From: Candidatus Saccharibacteria bacterium 49-20
GTDB taxonomy: Bacteria > Patescibacteriota > Saccharimonadia > Saccharimonadales > Saccharimonadaceae
Assembly (NCBI GenBank): GCA_001897295.1
Contig: MKSN01000001.1
Location: forward strand, 186,001 to 250,000
Length of the DNA: 64,000 bases
Reading direction: 5' to 3'
Both the position numbers and the translations under genes were made by a program. Below the pieces are notes generated by a model that searched no databases, was not told the DNA's origin, and saw only the letters and a list, made by a program, of their open reading frames with translations. Positions 52,121-61,574 of the stretch are shown piece after piece. Numbering within the stretch: the stretch's first letter is position 1; every line of letters starts with the position of its first letter.

Positions 52121-53485
52121 ATGGTAAAGATTTCCGATTTTCTTAATTTGTCTGCACGTGAAAACGTAGAGCGCGCACTTGCGAAAGCGCGTGAACACGA
52201 AGCCTTTCATGCGCTTCTTTCGCTTTCTGAGGACCGTGCGCTTGAACGCGCAGCCAAGGTTGATGCGGGCGAGATTACCGGCCGCCTTGCGGGTGTGCCA
52301 TTTATTGCAAAGGATAACTTTTTAACACTTGGCGATACGACAACCGCGGCAAGTAAATTTCTTGAAAACTTCAAGGCGCCGCTTCAAGCAACAGCCATTG
52401 AAAAGCTTGAGGCTGAAGGCGCTATTTGTATCGGCAAGGCAAACCTCGACGCCTATGCGCATGGTGGAAGTACTGAAAACTCAGCGTTCGGTCCAACCAA
52501 AAATGCACATGACCAAGCGCGCGTCGCGGGTGGAAGTAGCGGTGGATCTGCGGTAGTTGTTGCACTTGATATTGTGCCATTTGCACTCGGAAGCGACACG
52601 GGTGGATCAATCCGCCAGCCGGCGAGCTTTAACGGAGTGGTTGGCGTGAAGCCAACTTACGGTACAGTGAGTCGGTATGGAGTTGTTGCAATGGCGAGCA
52701 GTACCGATACTATCGGGGTGCTCTCTGCTGATGTTGAAGATGCTGAACTTGTGATGGATATTTTGAGCGGCCAAGACCGAAAAGACATGACAACTTTGCC
52801 TGATTTCTTTGTACCTACGTTGATTGAATCACCAAAGCGTATTGGTGTGATTAAAGAATTCATGACTGAGGACGTTGATGCTGATGTGCGCGCTCGCGTG
52901 ACTGAATACATTGAAGCGATGAAGACGAAAGGCCACACGGTCGAAGAAGTCAGTCTTCCTATGGTGAAATACGCACTCGGTATTTACTACATCGTAGTGC
53001 CTGCGGAGATTAGTAGTAACTTGGGCCGCTACGACGGCATTCGCTACGGTGCACGCGCCGAGGCCTCATCACTCGGTGAAGTGTATGGCCTTTCACGCGA
53101 CCAGGGGTTCATGCCTGAAAACAAGCGCCGTATTATGATTGGAAGCTACGTCCTTTCGAGCGGGTTCTTTGACGCCTACTATCTACAGGCGCAAAAAGCA
53201 CGAACACTTCTTATTAACGAGTTTAATAAAATCTTTGAGTCGTTTGACGTGATTGTTGGTCCTGTTGCGCCAACACCAGCCTTTAAGCTTGGTGAAAACA
53301 CCGAAGACCCAGTGAAGATGTACCTTGCGGATATCATGACGGTTCCTGCGAGCCTTGCGGGTCTTCCTGCGGTTTCTGTGCCTGCGGGTGTGACTAACGA
53401 AGGCCTTCCTGTCGGTGTGCAGCTTATTGGTCCACGCAAGTCTGATGCGCTGCTTTTGGCGCTTGCGAAAGAGGGTGAGAAGTAA
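52121..53485 (+). CDS. gatA: Aspartyl/glutamyl-tRNA amidotransferase subunit A
   Basis: 454 residues, amidase signature family. The catalytic lysine is in GVPFIAKDNF, and GGSSGGSAVVVAL and GSDTGGSIRQPASFNGVVGVKPTYG carry the Ser-cisSer-Lys triad. It releases ammonia from glutamine for the transamidation of Glu-tRNA-Gln. Its C-terminus is slightly short compared with many homologues. Confidence 0.96.
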   Translation: MVKISDFLNLSARENVERALAKAREHEAFHALLSLSEDRALERAAKVDAGEITGRLAGVPFIAKDNFLTLGDTTTAASKFLENFKAPLQATAIEKLEAEGAICIGKANLDAYAHGGSTENSAFGPTKNAHDQARVAGGSSGGSAVVVALDIVPFALGSDTGGSIRQPASFNGVVGVKPTYGTVSRYGVVAMASSTDTIGVLSADVEDAELVMDILSGQDRKDMTTLPDFFVPTLIESPKRIGVIKEFMTEDVDADVRARVTEYIEAMKTKGHTVEEVSLPMVKYALGIYYIVVPAEISSNLGRYDGIRYGARAEASSLGEVYGLSRDQGFMPENKRRIMIGSYVLSSGFFDAYYLQAQKARTLLINEFNKIFESFDVIVGPVAPTPAFKLGENTEDPVKMYLADIMTVPASLAGLPAVSVPAGVTNEGLPVGVQLIGPRKSDALLLALAKEGEK

Positions 53486-53488
53486 GTT

Positions 53489-53914
53489 ATGGATCAGACG
53501 CTTTCGATTATTTTCTTCTTCTCTGCAATTCTTATTTTCGGTGGACTGCTGTTTGCGATTATCTCGATCACAAAAAACAGCCCGCGTACGCTCGACCAAG
53601 ATAAGTATCGTAGCCGATGGATGGCAATTGAGTCACGTCTTAAGCGCGACGAAGAAAATAGCTACACGGTATGTATCCTCGAGGCCGATAAGCTTCTCGA
53701 CCAGTCACTTCGCGACCGTGGCCTGTCAGGCAAGACGATGGCAGAGCGCATGAAACAATGCCAAGGAAAGTGGACGAACGGCAACGGTGTGTGGGCTGCA
53801 CATAAGCTCCGCAACCGTATTGCACACGAAACGGATGTAAAAGTTGATTATGACCGCGCAAGGCAAGCACTAATTGCGTACAAGCAAGGTCTTAAAGACA
53901 TGGGAGCAATTTAA
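53489..53914 (+). CDS. Membrane-anchored HEPN-like protein between gatA and gatB
   Basis: 141 residues: one membrane helix (about 6-27) and a helical cytoplasmic domain (about 40-141). HKLRNRIAHETD near residue 115 matches the R-N-x(3)-H pattern of HEPN-fold ribonucleases and nucleotide-binding proteins. It follows gatA by 3 bp and its stop codon overlaps the gatB ATG by 1 bp. Either it is a tolerated passenger or it acts with tRNA or the amidotransferase. The HEPN call is from the motif and helix content only. Confidence 0.65.
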   Translation: MDQTLSIIFFFSAILIFGGLLFAIISITKNSPRTLDQDKYRSRWMAIESRLKRDEENSYTVCILEADKLLDQSLRDRGLSGKTMAERMKQCQGKWTNGNGVWAAHKLRNRIAHETDVKVDYDRARQALIAYKQGLKDMGAI

Positions 53915-55425
53915 TGATCGCACAAGAAATCCTCGACACCTACGAAATGACGATTGGCATTGAATGTCACGTACAGCTCGCAACTGCGACGAAGCTTTTC
54001 AGTGGCGCTGATAACGATGCGCGCGACAAAGATCCGAATATCGCTACGAGCCCAATCGACTTCGGGCTTCCTGGTATGCTCCCTGTACTTAACCGCGAGG
54101 CGGTGACTCTAGCGGTTAAAGCCGGTAAGGCGCTTAACTCTGATATTGCCGAAGTGAGTCGCTTCGACCGTAAACACTACTTTTACCCAGATCTTCCAAA
54201 GGGTTACCAGATTAGCCAGATGTATCAGCCGATCATTCTTAAAGGCTACGTCGACGCGCCACTCGAAAGCGGCGAAACTGTGCGCGTTCGCATCCACCAT
54301 GCGCACATCGAAGAGGACGCAGGGAAGCTTACGCACCATGGTACACACAGTCTTGTGGACCTGAACCGTGCGGGCACTCCACTTATTGAAATCGTTTCAG
54401 AACCAGATATTCACTCTGCGGCTGGTGCAAAGGCCTACGCAACTGAGCTTCACCGCCTTATGACCTACGCAGGTGTGACACTCGGAAACTTGTATCACGG
54501 AAATATGCGTTTTGACGTGAATATTTCCGTAGCTAAAAAGGGTGCGGCGGAACTCGGTACCCGCGCCGAAGTGAAGAACCTCAACTCGTTCAGGAGTGTT
54601 GAGCGTGCAGCACAGTATGAGTTCGAGCGTCAGATTGAAATCCTTGAAAAGGGTGAAAAGGTTGTCCAAGAAACCCGTGGTTGGGACGACGCATCTGGTC
54701 GCACGAGTTCTCAGCGCAGCAAAGAGGATGCGCAGGATTACCGCTATATGCCAGATCCTGACATTCCACCAATTGTACTAACTCGCGAGGAAATCCAGGC
54801 GATTCAAGAGACCGTTCCAGAACTTCCTTCGTATTACCGCGAAAACTGGAGTGTGCTCGGGCTTGATAGTAGCGTAATTAACACCGCCCTCAATACACAC
54901 GCAGTTGCGACACTCCTTGGTGATATCTACCCACTGCGTGCAAATAAAGATGCGGTTCTTGCTGAATTTGAAGTAGATGAAGCTGGCTATGAAGAGCTCG
55001 TGAAGAAGATTTTTAACTGGTTCGTATCTATTCCTGAAGAAGAGATCGATACCGATAAGCTAAGTAGTGGGCTCGTAGGCCCTCGACGCCTTTTAGGACT
55101 TGCGAAGCTGGTTGCCTCGAACAAGCTCAGCTCCACTACAGGTAAGCAGGTGTTTGTCGAGTTCTTTAACGAAGCCTACGATGGCAAGTCGGCACTCGAG
55201 ATTGCTGAGGTGAAGAATCTTATCCAAGAGAGTGATGAAGGTGCAATTGACGCGATCGTCGATGAAGTACTTGCCGATCCTGCAAGTGCAAAATCCGTCG
55301 AAGACATTAAGGCCGGTCAAGAGAAAGCAATCGGCTTCTTGGTTGGTCAAGTGATGAAAAAATCTCAGGGTAAAGCAAACCCTGCGATGGCGCAGCAAGC
55401 AATTCGAAAAAAATTAGGAGTGTAG
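53914..55425 (+). CDS. gatB: Aspartyl/glutamyl-tRNA amidotransferase subunit B
   Basis: 503 residues, normal length. MTIGIECHVQLATATKLFS, PIDFGLPGMLPVLN, RKHYFYPDLPKGYQISQMYQPI and LVDLNRAGTPLIEIVSEPD are the GatB kinase-domain motifs; the helical tail domain binds tRNA. GatCAB converts misacylated Glu-tRNA-Gln to Gln-tRNA-Gln. No glutaminyl-tRNA synthetase is in the window. Confidence 0.97.
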   Translation: MIAQEILDTYEMTIGIECHVQLATATKLFSGADNDARDKDPNIATSPIDFGLPGMLPVLNREAVTLAVKAGKALNSDIAEVSRFDRKHYFYPDLPKGYQISQMYQPIILKGYVDAPLESGETVRVRIHHAHIEEDAGKLTHHGTHSLVDLNRAGTPLIEIVSEPDIHSAAGAKAYATELHRLMTYAGVTLGNLYHGNMRFDVNISVAKKGAAELGTRAEVKNLNSFRSVERAAQYEFERQIEILEKGEKVVQETRGWDDASGRTSSQRSKEDAQDYRYMPDPDIPPIVLTREEIQAIQETVPELPSYYRENWSVLGLDSSVINTALNTHAVATLLGDIYPLRANKDAVLAEFEVDEAGYEELVKKIFNWFVSIPEEEIDTDKLSSGLVGPRRLLGLAKLVASNKLSSTTGKQVFVEFFNEAYDGKSALEIAEVKNLIQESDEGAIDAIVDEVLADPASAKSVEDIKAGQEKAIGFLVGQVMKKSQGKANPAMAQQAIRKKLGV

Positions 55426-55426
55426 T

Positions 55427-56305
55427 ATGAAACAGCCTACGAAGGCTATTATTTGTGCAGCAGGGCTTGGGACTAGGTTTCTTCCTCAAACGAAGGCGAT
55501 GCCAAAAGAGATGCTCCCACTTATTGATCGCCCTGTCATTCAGGTGATAGTCGAACAGGCAGTTGCGGCGGGTGTGACGGATATTATTATTGTCACGGGA
55601 AGCACGAAGCGTGCGATCGAGGACCACTTTGATAGAAGTGATGAACTTGAGTCTGAACTTCGCGAGAAGGGCAAGCATGACAAAGCAGATGAAATTAAGC
55701 GTATCGCCGAGCTTGCGAACTTTGTTTACGTGCGCCAAAAGGGCTCACCGAAAGGTAACGCGCGCCCAATTTTGAACGCCCAGCGCCTCATTGATGACGA
55801 TGAACCATTCTTTGTCTTCTTCGCGGATGACTTTTTCCGAAGTGAGACAGCATGGCCGCTTCAGCTAAAAAACGCCTACAATGAAACCGGCAAAACGGTC
55901 ATCTCGTTGATTGAAGTTGAGAAGAAAGATGCTGATAAATACGGCATGGCGAGCCTCACTGACCAAAAATCAGACCGCCTTTTCCGTTTGAGTGGCTTAG
56001 TTGAAAAGCCGGGTGCCGAAAACACACCATCAACCTTTGCATCGGTCGGAAGCTACCTGCTGACGCCAGATATCTGGCAATATCTCGAGCAAGAAAAAGT
56101 TGGTAAGGGCGGAGAAATTGGCCTTGCAGACAGCCTTAACGAGCTTGCTGCCGATGGCGAAGTATACGGCTACTTTATCGATGGCGTGTGGCACGATACG
56201 GGCGATCAACTGAAATATATCAAGGCCGTCATTGACCTTGCACTCGAGAGTGAAGAATACGGCGCAGAACTCACCGGTTATCTAAAAGACCGACTTGACA
56301 ATTAA
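55427..56305 (+). CDS. galU: UTP-glucose-1-phosphate uridylyltransferase
   Basis: 292 residues. AAGLGTRFLPQTKAMPKEMLPLIDRPVIQVIVEQAV, KGNARPILNAQRLI, FFADDFF and VEKPGAENTPSTFASVGSYLLTPDIW are GalU motifs. It makes UDP-glucose for envelope glycans. One base separates it from gatB. Confidence 0.94.
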   Translation: MKQPTKAIICAAGLGTRFLPQTKAMPKEMLPLIDRPVIQVIVEQAVAAGVTDIIIVTGSTKRAIEDHFDRSDELESELREKGKHDKADEIKRIAELANFVYVRQKGSPKGNARPILNAQRLIDDDEPFFVFFADDFFRSETAWPLQLKNAYNETGKTVISLIEVEKKDADKYGMASLTDQKSDRLFRLSGLVEKPGAENTPSTFASVGSYLLTPDIWQYLEQEKVGKGGEIGLADSLNELAADGEVYGYFIDGVWHDTGDQLKYIKAVIDLALESEEYGAELTGYLKDRLDN

Positions 56306-56374
56306 CTTGCTCATCTTACAAACTTAGGTGTATACTACAACAAAACATAAACATAACAATTAAAGGAGAAACAT

Positions 56375-56644
56375 ATGGACCAAGCAGCAGAAATTTTGGT
56401 GATTATTGTCTCGAGCGTTCTTTCTGTATTTCTGATTGTCGCGATTATTCTTGGTATCTATCTCATTAAGTTGACTGCTGAAATTCGTCGGCTTGCGAAA
56501 TCTGCAAGCGACACGGTATCGCATATCGATAATGCGGTAGTTGGTGTGAGTCGTTTGACTTCACCGATTTTTATTGCAGAAATGGTCAATCGTTATATTA
56601 AAAAGTTCACATCTAAAACGAAAAAGGGGAAGAAAGATGTCTAA
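56375..56644 (+). CDS. DUF948-like single-span membrane protein (paralogue)
   Basis: 89 residues: a membrane helix (about 8-31) and an amphipathic tail (LAKSASDTVSHIDNAVVGVSRL). AAAGGAG precedes the ATG. Same design as the gene at 30600, again followed directly by a YtxH-like gene. The pair overlaps by 8 bp here. Confidence 0.68.
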   Translation: MDQAAEILVIIVSSVLSVFLIVAIILGIYLIKLTAEIRRLAKSASDTVSHIDNAVVGVSRLTSPIFIAEMVNRYIKKFTSKTKKGKKDV

Positions 56645-56960
56645 GGCGAAAGTAGCGCTTGGCGCAGCATTTGGCGCAGTTGCAGGATTTATTACCGGTG
56701 TATTAGTTGCGCCAAAGAGCGGTAAGGAGACTCGTCAAGATATTCACGACGCCGCACTTCGTTCTAAAGATACAATCGTCGAAAAGGCCGAGGAAGCTAA
56801 GGACTTCGCAGAAGTGAAGGCAAAGCAAGCCAAGGAAAAAGCCGATGAAGTAATCGGTGAAGTGACCGATAAGGCTGTTGAATACAAGAACCGCGCAGAG
56901 CAAGCTGTTGAAGGCGCGAAAAAAGGTTTCGCGAAGAAGCCATCTACGAAAAAGAAGTAG
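56637..56960 (+). CDS. YtxH-like membrane-anchored protein (paralogue)
   Basis: 107 residues: GAAFGAVAGFITGVLVAPKSGKETRQDI is the YtxH signature, followed by a long helical tail rich in Lys, Ala and Glu and ending KKPSTKKK. It is clearly related to the gene at 30837. The tail is more basic and alanine-rich. Confidence 0.87.
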   Translation: MSKAKVALGAAFGAVAGFITGVLVAPKSGKETRQDIHDAALRSKDTIVEKAEEAKDFAEVKAKQAKEKADEVIGEVTDKAVEYKNRAEQAVEGAKKGFAKKPSTKKK

Positions 56961-56969
56961 TCTAGGGCT

Positions 56970-57254
56970 ATGGTGGTTAAAAAGGTAAAGCATAAAGTAG
57001 ACAAAGAGGCCGAGCTTGGCGCTCGCCGTGCTGTTCTTGAGGATCTGTTTTACGATTTTCATAAATCGCGAGCTCAAGTGTACAAGATGAATTTTTTCCG
57101 CGGGCTCTTCTTTGGTCTCGGAAGTGTACTAGGCGCGACGATTATTGTTGCATTTGTCGTCTGGTTGCTTTCGCTTCTTGCTGATATTCCGGGCGGCTTT
57201 GGTGATTTTATTCAATATGTTGTTGATACGGTCAACAAATCTCAATCGCAATAA
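56970..57254 (+). CDS. DUF5665-like small membrane protein
   Basis: 94 residues. NFFRGLFFGLGSVLGATIIVAFVVWLLSLLADIPGGFGDFIQ spans one long membrane segment with a conserved-looking GFGDFI end, which I recall from the DUF5665 family. The N-terminus is charged. It follows the YtxH gene by 9 bp. The function is unknown. Confidence 0.68.
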   Translation: MVVKKVKHKVDKEAELGARRAVLEDLFYDFHKSRAQVYKMNFFRGLFFGLGSVLGATIIVAFVVWLLSLLADIPGGFGDFIQYVVDTVNKSQSQ

Positions 57255-57283
57255 TAAAATAAGCATTAATTACTACAGTCTCT

Positions 57284-57324
57284 AACCCCCATCTTTTGCT
57301 ATACTAAAAGTAGCGATGGGGGTT
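57284..57324. repeat. Inverted repeat around the dnaE -10 box and start codon
   Basis: AACCCCCATC (57284-57293) and GATGGGGGTT (57315-57324) are perfect 10-bp arms with a 21-nt spacer that holds TGCTATACT; GCTA and TAGC inside extend it. The right arm contains the ATG at 57316. The arrangement is like the repeat at 23682-23721. Confidence 0.65.
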
Positions 57325-60300
57325 GAAGTTTTATCTACACCAGCGAAGGGGGCCTCTCTTACGACGTCCCAGTACGTCCACCTGCACAACCACACCCACC
57401 ACAGTCTCCTTGACGGACTCAGTAAGATTCCAAAGCTTATTGAAAAAGTCCAAGAGATGGGTATGGATGCAGTGGCGATTACTGACCACGGCACAATGTC
57501 GGGGGTACTTGATTTTTATAAAGCTGCAAATGCCGTGGGCGTGAAGCCTATTCTTGGTATGGAAGCATATGTTGCGGCGCGCAGTCGCCACGATCGAGAT
57601 CCGCAGAAAGATAAGGCTCGTTACCACCTTACTATCCTTGCGATGAACAATACTGGGTATCAAAACCTCATGAAACTCAGTACTACAGCAAACCTTGAGG
57701 GTATGTACTATAAGCCGCGCATTGATCACGAGCTGCTCGAAAAGTACAACGAAGGGCTTATCATTCTTTCTGGTTGTGCGAGCGGTGAGCTTGGCGAGAA
57801 TCTACGCGCCGATAACTACGAAGAGGCCAAAAGTATCGCTGCCTGGTACAAGAGTATTTTTGGCGACCGCTATTACCTTGAACTTCAAGACCACGGGCAC
57901 CTCGAGTCAAAAACTGCCTGGGATGTGCAGGTAAAGATTAACGGCTATCTTGAAAGGCTCGCTGAAGAGCTTGATATTCAAATGGTGGTCACGAGTGATG
58001 GTCACTACCTTAGCCATGATGACCAGGACACACATGAGATTCTGCTTTGCGTGGGTACCGGTGCATATCTGAGCGACGAGAAGCGCATGTCACTCAAGGA
58101 CTTCGAGCTCCACGTGACTGACCCGAATGAGATTATTGAGCGCTGGGGCAAGACCCATCCGCAAGCCGTGGCGAACACGAAGGTGATTGCTGATCGATGC
58201 AATGTGGAAATCGAACTCGGCAAGATCCTTATTCCGACTTTCCCAACGCCCGAGGGTCATAACGAGAAGACGTATCTTGACTTGTTGACCTACCAAGGGC
58301 TTGCGTGGCGCTACGGCGGTATTTCTCAAGAGGAATCTGAGGCGATTTCAATTGAAGACGCTAAAAAACTACTTTCTGAGGAGGTGCTCGATCGCACTGC
58401 GTATGAGCTCGACGTTATGGATCGTATGGGTTATAACGGGTACTTTCTTATCGTCCAAGACTTCATTAACTGGGGTAAGAATCAGGGGATTATTTTTGGT
58501 CCTGGGCGTGGTAGTGCGGCTGGCTCAATTGTGTCGTATGCAATTCGTATTACCGAGCTTGACCCGCTGAAATACGACCTTCTGTTCGAGCGTTTCTTGA
58601 ACCCTGACCGTATTAGCATGCCCGACGTCGACATCGACATCCAAGACACACGTCGCAACGAGGTGATTCAGTACTGTACCGATAAGTATGGCGCTGAGCG
58701 TGTGGCCAATATCGTTACCTTTGGTACGATGGCGGCTCGTGCGGCCGTGCGTGACGTTGCTCGCGTACTCCAAGTGCCATATGGCGAAAGCGACCGTATT
58801 GCAAAGCTTGTGCCACAGCCAGTGCAGGGTCGCCATATCCCACTTTCTGTCAGTGTGAAAGAAGATGCCGATTTTAAACAAGAGTACGAGTCTAACCCAA
58901 CCGCCAAACAGGTGATCGACTTCGCGATGCGTCTAGAGGGGACAATTCGTAGCCATGGTGTACACGCCGCCGGCGTGGTGATTGCGCCCGATGATATTGT
59001 GAACTTCGTGCCAATTGAAATGTCACAGAAGGGCGTACCCGCAACACAGTTCCCGATGGGTCAGGTTGAAGAACTCGGGCTTCTGAAGATGGACTTCTTG
59101 GGACTTTCTAACCTTAGTATTATCAATAATGCGCTTCGTATTATTAAAAAGGTATACAAAACCGACATCGACCTTAACTCAATTCCTCTTGATGATCAGG
59201 AGACGTACGCACTTTTCCAGCGCGGTGATACGACCGGTGTGTTCCAGCTTGAATCTGCGGGTATGAAACGTTACCTTCGTGAACTGAAGCCGTCGGTGTT
59301 CGATGACATTATTGCGATGGTGGCGTTGTATCGCCCGGGCCCGATGCAGTTTATCGATAGCTTCATTAAGCGTAAGCACGGCGAAGAGCCGATTACCTAC
59401 CTTGATCCAGGGCTCGAGAACTCACTCAAAAACACGTACGGAATTCTTGTTTATCAGGAACAGTTCATGCAGATTTCAAAGGAATGGTGTGGATTTACCG
59501 GGGGTCAGGCGGACACGCTTCGTAAGGCCGTGGGTAAGAAAAATATTGACCTGATGCGTAAGGTGAAGGTTGACTTTGTAGAAGGTGCGATGAAGGTGAG
59601 CGGCGCAAAGCAAAAGGACGCCGAGACTTTTTGGGATCAGCTTGAAGAGTTCGCAAACTACTGTTTTAACAAGTCGCACGCCGCGTGTTACGGACTTATT
59701 GCCTACTGGACGGCATATCTTAAGGCGCATTACCCGGACGCATTCATGGCGGCACTTATGACGAGCGACGCCGACGATACCGAGCGTCTTGCGATTGAAA
59801 TTGCAGAGTGTAAGCACATGGGTATTAAGGTGCTTTCTCCTGACGTGAATGAATCCTATGTTGAGTTCGCAGTTGTGCCAGGTGAGAATGAAATTCGCTT
59901 TGGTATGGCTGCTGTAAAGGGTGTAGGTGTGGGTGTGGTTGAAGAAATATTGCTGGCCCGCGAGGACGGTAAATTTACGAGTGTTGAGGACTTTGCGAAG
60001 CGCGTCTCGACACGAAAGGTCAACAAAAAGGCCTGGGACTCACTCATTAAAACGGGTGCATTTGATGAAATGGCTGATAGGTCCGACCTTCTCTTTAACC
60101 TTGAAACTATTCAAGCGTTTGCGTCAAAGCTTCAAAAAGAAGCCTTGAGTGGTCAAACTGATTTATTCGGAGGAATGGGCGCAGTTGCATCGATCCAGCC
60201 AACCGTCACGATGCAAGCTGCTCCAGTGAAACACACGGATAAAGAGCGCCTTACCTGGGAGCGAGAACTACTAGGACTCTATATTAGTGCCCACCCGCTT

Positions 60301-61047
60301 GATAACTACGACGCATACTTCAGTGAGCAAACTGTACCAGTGAGCGAAATGACCCAAGATATTGATGGCAAGGCGCTTACTATTGGCGGCCTTGTATCTG
60401 CGGTACGTACAATTGTGACGAAGAGTGGCACGAAGATGGCCTTTGTGAAACTTGAAGATAAGACAGGTGAAACTGAAGTGATTATCTTCCCTAACTTGTT
60501 TGAGCAGGTTGGCGGTAAGCTCGCCCAAGACGCGGTGATTCGCGCTTCGGGTAAAGTATCTGCACGCGACCGAGACGGAAACCTTACGAGCGATGTAAAA
60601 CTGATTGCTGATGACATCCAAATTGTTGATGACGATGAACTGCGCACGTATGAATCGACTGGCCGTATTATGACAAAGCCAAAGGCGGGCAAAGTTGTTG
60701 CGGTGCGAAAACCGCGAGGCGGAGGCGGCAACGGCGGAGGCGGCTATAATAAGCCGGCTGCGAGTGGTCCTGGGGTTTCAAGTGCACCGCGTGAACCATC
60801 TGGCCCACCGCCAGCTGCGGAGGTATTAAAGAAGTTATTCGTACATGTGAAGAATCCTGACGATCAAGAATCGTTAGTGAAGATACGAAATGAATGCTCA
60901 CATTTCCCTGGACTCAGTGACATTGTATTGGTGCTCGGTCCCGAGAAGCAGTCAGCGATTAAAATGCCGTTCCGTGTCGATGGAAGCGACGAGCTTATTG
61001 GTAGGCTCGTAAAAATCTTAGGCGAAGACGCCGTTGTTTTGAAATAG
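57316..61047 (+). CDS. dnaE: DNA polymerase III alpha subunit
   Basis: 1243 residues. The PHP domain starts with YVHLHNHTHHSLLDG and has AITDHGTMSG and TSDGHYLSHDD, with its metal-binding histidines mostly intact. GPGRGSAAGSIVSYA and PDVDIDIQDTRRNEVIQYC (palm acidic residues) and DVARVL follow. The fingers, tandem helix-hairpin-helix and OB domains lie after residue 600. A Gly/Asn-rich linker near residue 1135 leads to a short C-terminal domain. TATACT is about 9 nt before the ATG (leaderless). The intact PHP site may provide proofreading. Confidence 0.97.
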   Translation: MGVEVLSTPAKGASLTTSQYVHLHNHTHHSLLDGLSKIPKLIEKVQEMGMDAVAITDHGTMSGVLDFYKAANAVGVKPILGMEAYVAARSRHDRDPQKDKARYHLTILAMNNTGYQNLMKLSTTANLEGMYYKPRIDHELLEKYNEGLIILSGCASGELGENLRADNYEEAKSIAAWYKSIFGDRYYLELQDHGHLESKTAWDVQVKINGYLERLAEELDIQMVVTSDGHYLSHDDQDTHEILLCVGTGAYLSDEKRMSLKDFELHVTDPNEIIERWGKTHPQAVANTKVIADRCNVEIELGKILIPTFPTPEGHNEKTYLDLLTYQGLAWRYGGISQEESEAISIEDAKKLLSEEVLDRTAYELDVMDRMGYNGYFLIVQDFINWGKNQGIIFGPGRGSAAGSIVSYAIRITELDPLKYDLLFERFLNPDRISMPDVDIDIQDTRRNEVIQYCTDKYGAERVANIVTFGTMAARAAVRDVARVLQVPYGESDRIAKLVPQPVQGRHIPLSVSVKEDADFKQEYESNPTAKQVIDFAMRLEGTIRSHGVHAAGVVIAPDDIVNFVPIEMSQKGVPATQFPMGQVEELGLLKMDFLGLSNLSIINNALRIIKKVYKTDIDLNSIPLDDQETYALFQRGDTTGVFQLESAGMKRYLRELKPSVFDDIIAMVALYRPGPMQFIDSFIKRKHGEEPITYLDPGLENSLKNTYGILVYQEQFMQISKEWCGFTGGQADTLRKAVGKKNIDLMRKVKVDFVEGAMKVSGAKQKDAETFWDQLEEFANYCFNKSHAACYGLIAYWTAYLKAHYPDAFMAALMTSDADDTERLAIEIAECKHMGIKVLSPDVNESYVEFAVVPGENEIRFGMAAVKGVGVGVVEEILLAREDGKFTSVEDFAKRVSTRKVNKKAWDSLIKTGAFDEMADRSDLLFNLETIQAFASKLQKEALSGQTDLFGGMGAVASIQPTVTMQAAPVKHTDKERLTWERELLGLYISAHPLDNYDAYFSEQTVPVSEMTQDIDGKALTIGGLVSAVRTIVTKSGTKMAFVKLEDKTGETEVIIFPNLFEQVGGKLAQDAVIRASGKVSARDRDGNLTSDVKLIADDIQIVDDDELRTYESTGRIMTKPKAGKVVAVRKPRGGGGNGGGGYNKPAASGPGVSSAPREPSGPPPAAEVLKKLFVHVKNPDDQESLVKIRNECSHFPGLSDIVLVLGPEKQSAIKMPFRVDGSDELIGRLVKILGEDAVVLK

Positions 61048-61079
61048 CTATCGATTATGGGGTGCGGTATACTAGAAAT

Positions 61080-61574
61080 ATGGCTACATTTTCATTTGAT
61101 ATAGTTTCTGAATACGATAAAGCAGAAATGAATAACGTGTTCGCGCAGGTTGAGAAAGAGATCGGCGGACGCTACGACTTTAAAGGTTCGCCTGCGGCAA
61201 TTGAATGGCTGGGTGATAAGAAGGGCTTTAAGCTCATTGGCGCAAATACCTGGCAGGTAGAAGCTGTGCTTGATATTGTACGTAAAAAACTCGCGTCACG
61301 AAACCAATCTTCTAAAGTGCTCGACTTATCAAAAGAGGTGGTTGAACAGAACCTCAAAGCGAGTCAAGAAATTCCATTTATTGCAGGACTTGATCAAGAT
61401 AAGGCAAAGCAAATCACCAAGCTACTTCGTGATGAAGCGCCTAAAGTGAAGGCGCAAATTCAAGGTGAGGCTGTGCGCGTCACTAGCTCGAGTAAAGATG
61501 AGCTACAGAGTGTCATGCGTCTTCTTGACGGTGCGGACTTGGCATTTCCGCTTCAATATACAAATTATCGCTAG
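61080..61574 (+). CDS. YajQ family nucleotide-binding protein
   Basis: 164 residues, covering the whole family: FSFDIVSEYDKAEMNNVFAQ at the start, YDFKG, LKASQEIPFIAGLDQDKAKQITKLLRD, VKAQIQGEAVRVTSSSKDELQ and FPLQYTNYR at the end. Homologues bind cyclic di-GMP or nucleic acid in some species. TATACT (61068-61073) ends 6 nt before the ATG (leaderless). Confidence 0.94.
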   Translation: MATFSFDIVSEYDKAEMNNVFAQVEKEIGGRYDFKGSPAAIEWLGDKKGFKLIGANTWQVEAVLDIVRKKLASRNQSSKVLDLSKEVVEQNLKASQEIPFIAGLDQDKAKQITKLLRDEAPKVKAQIQGEAVRVTSSSKDELQSVMRLLDGADLAFPLQYTNYR

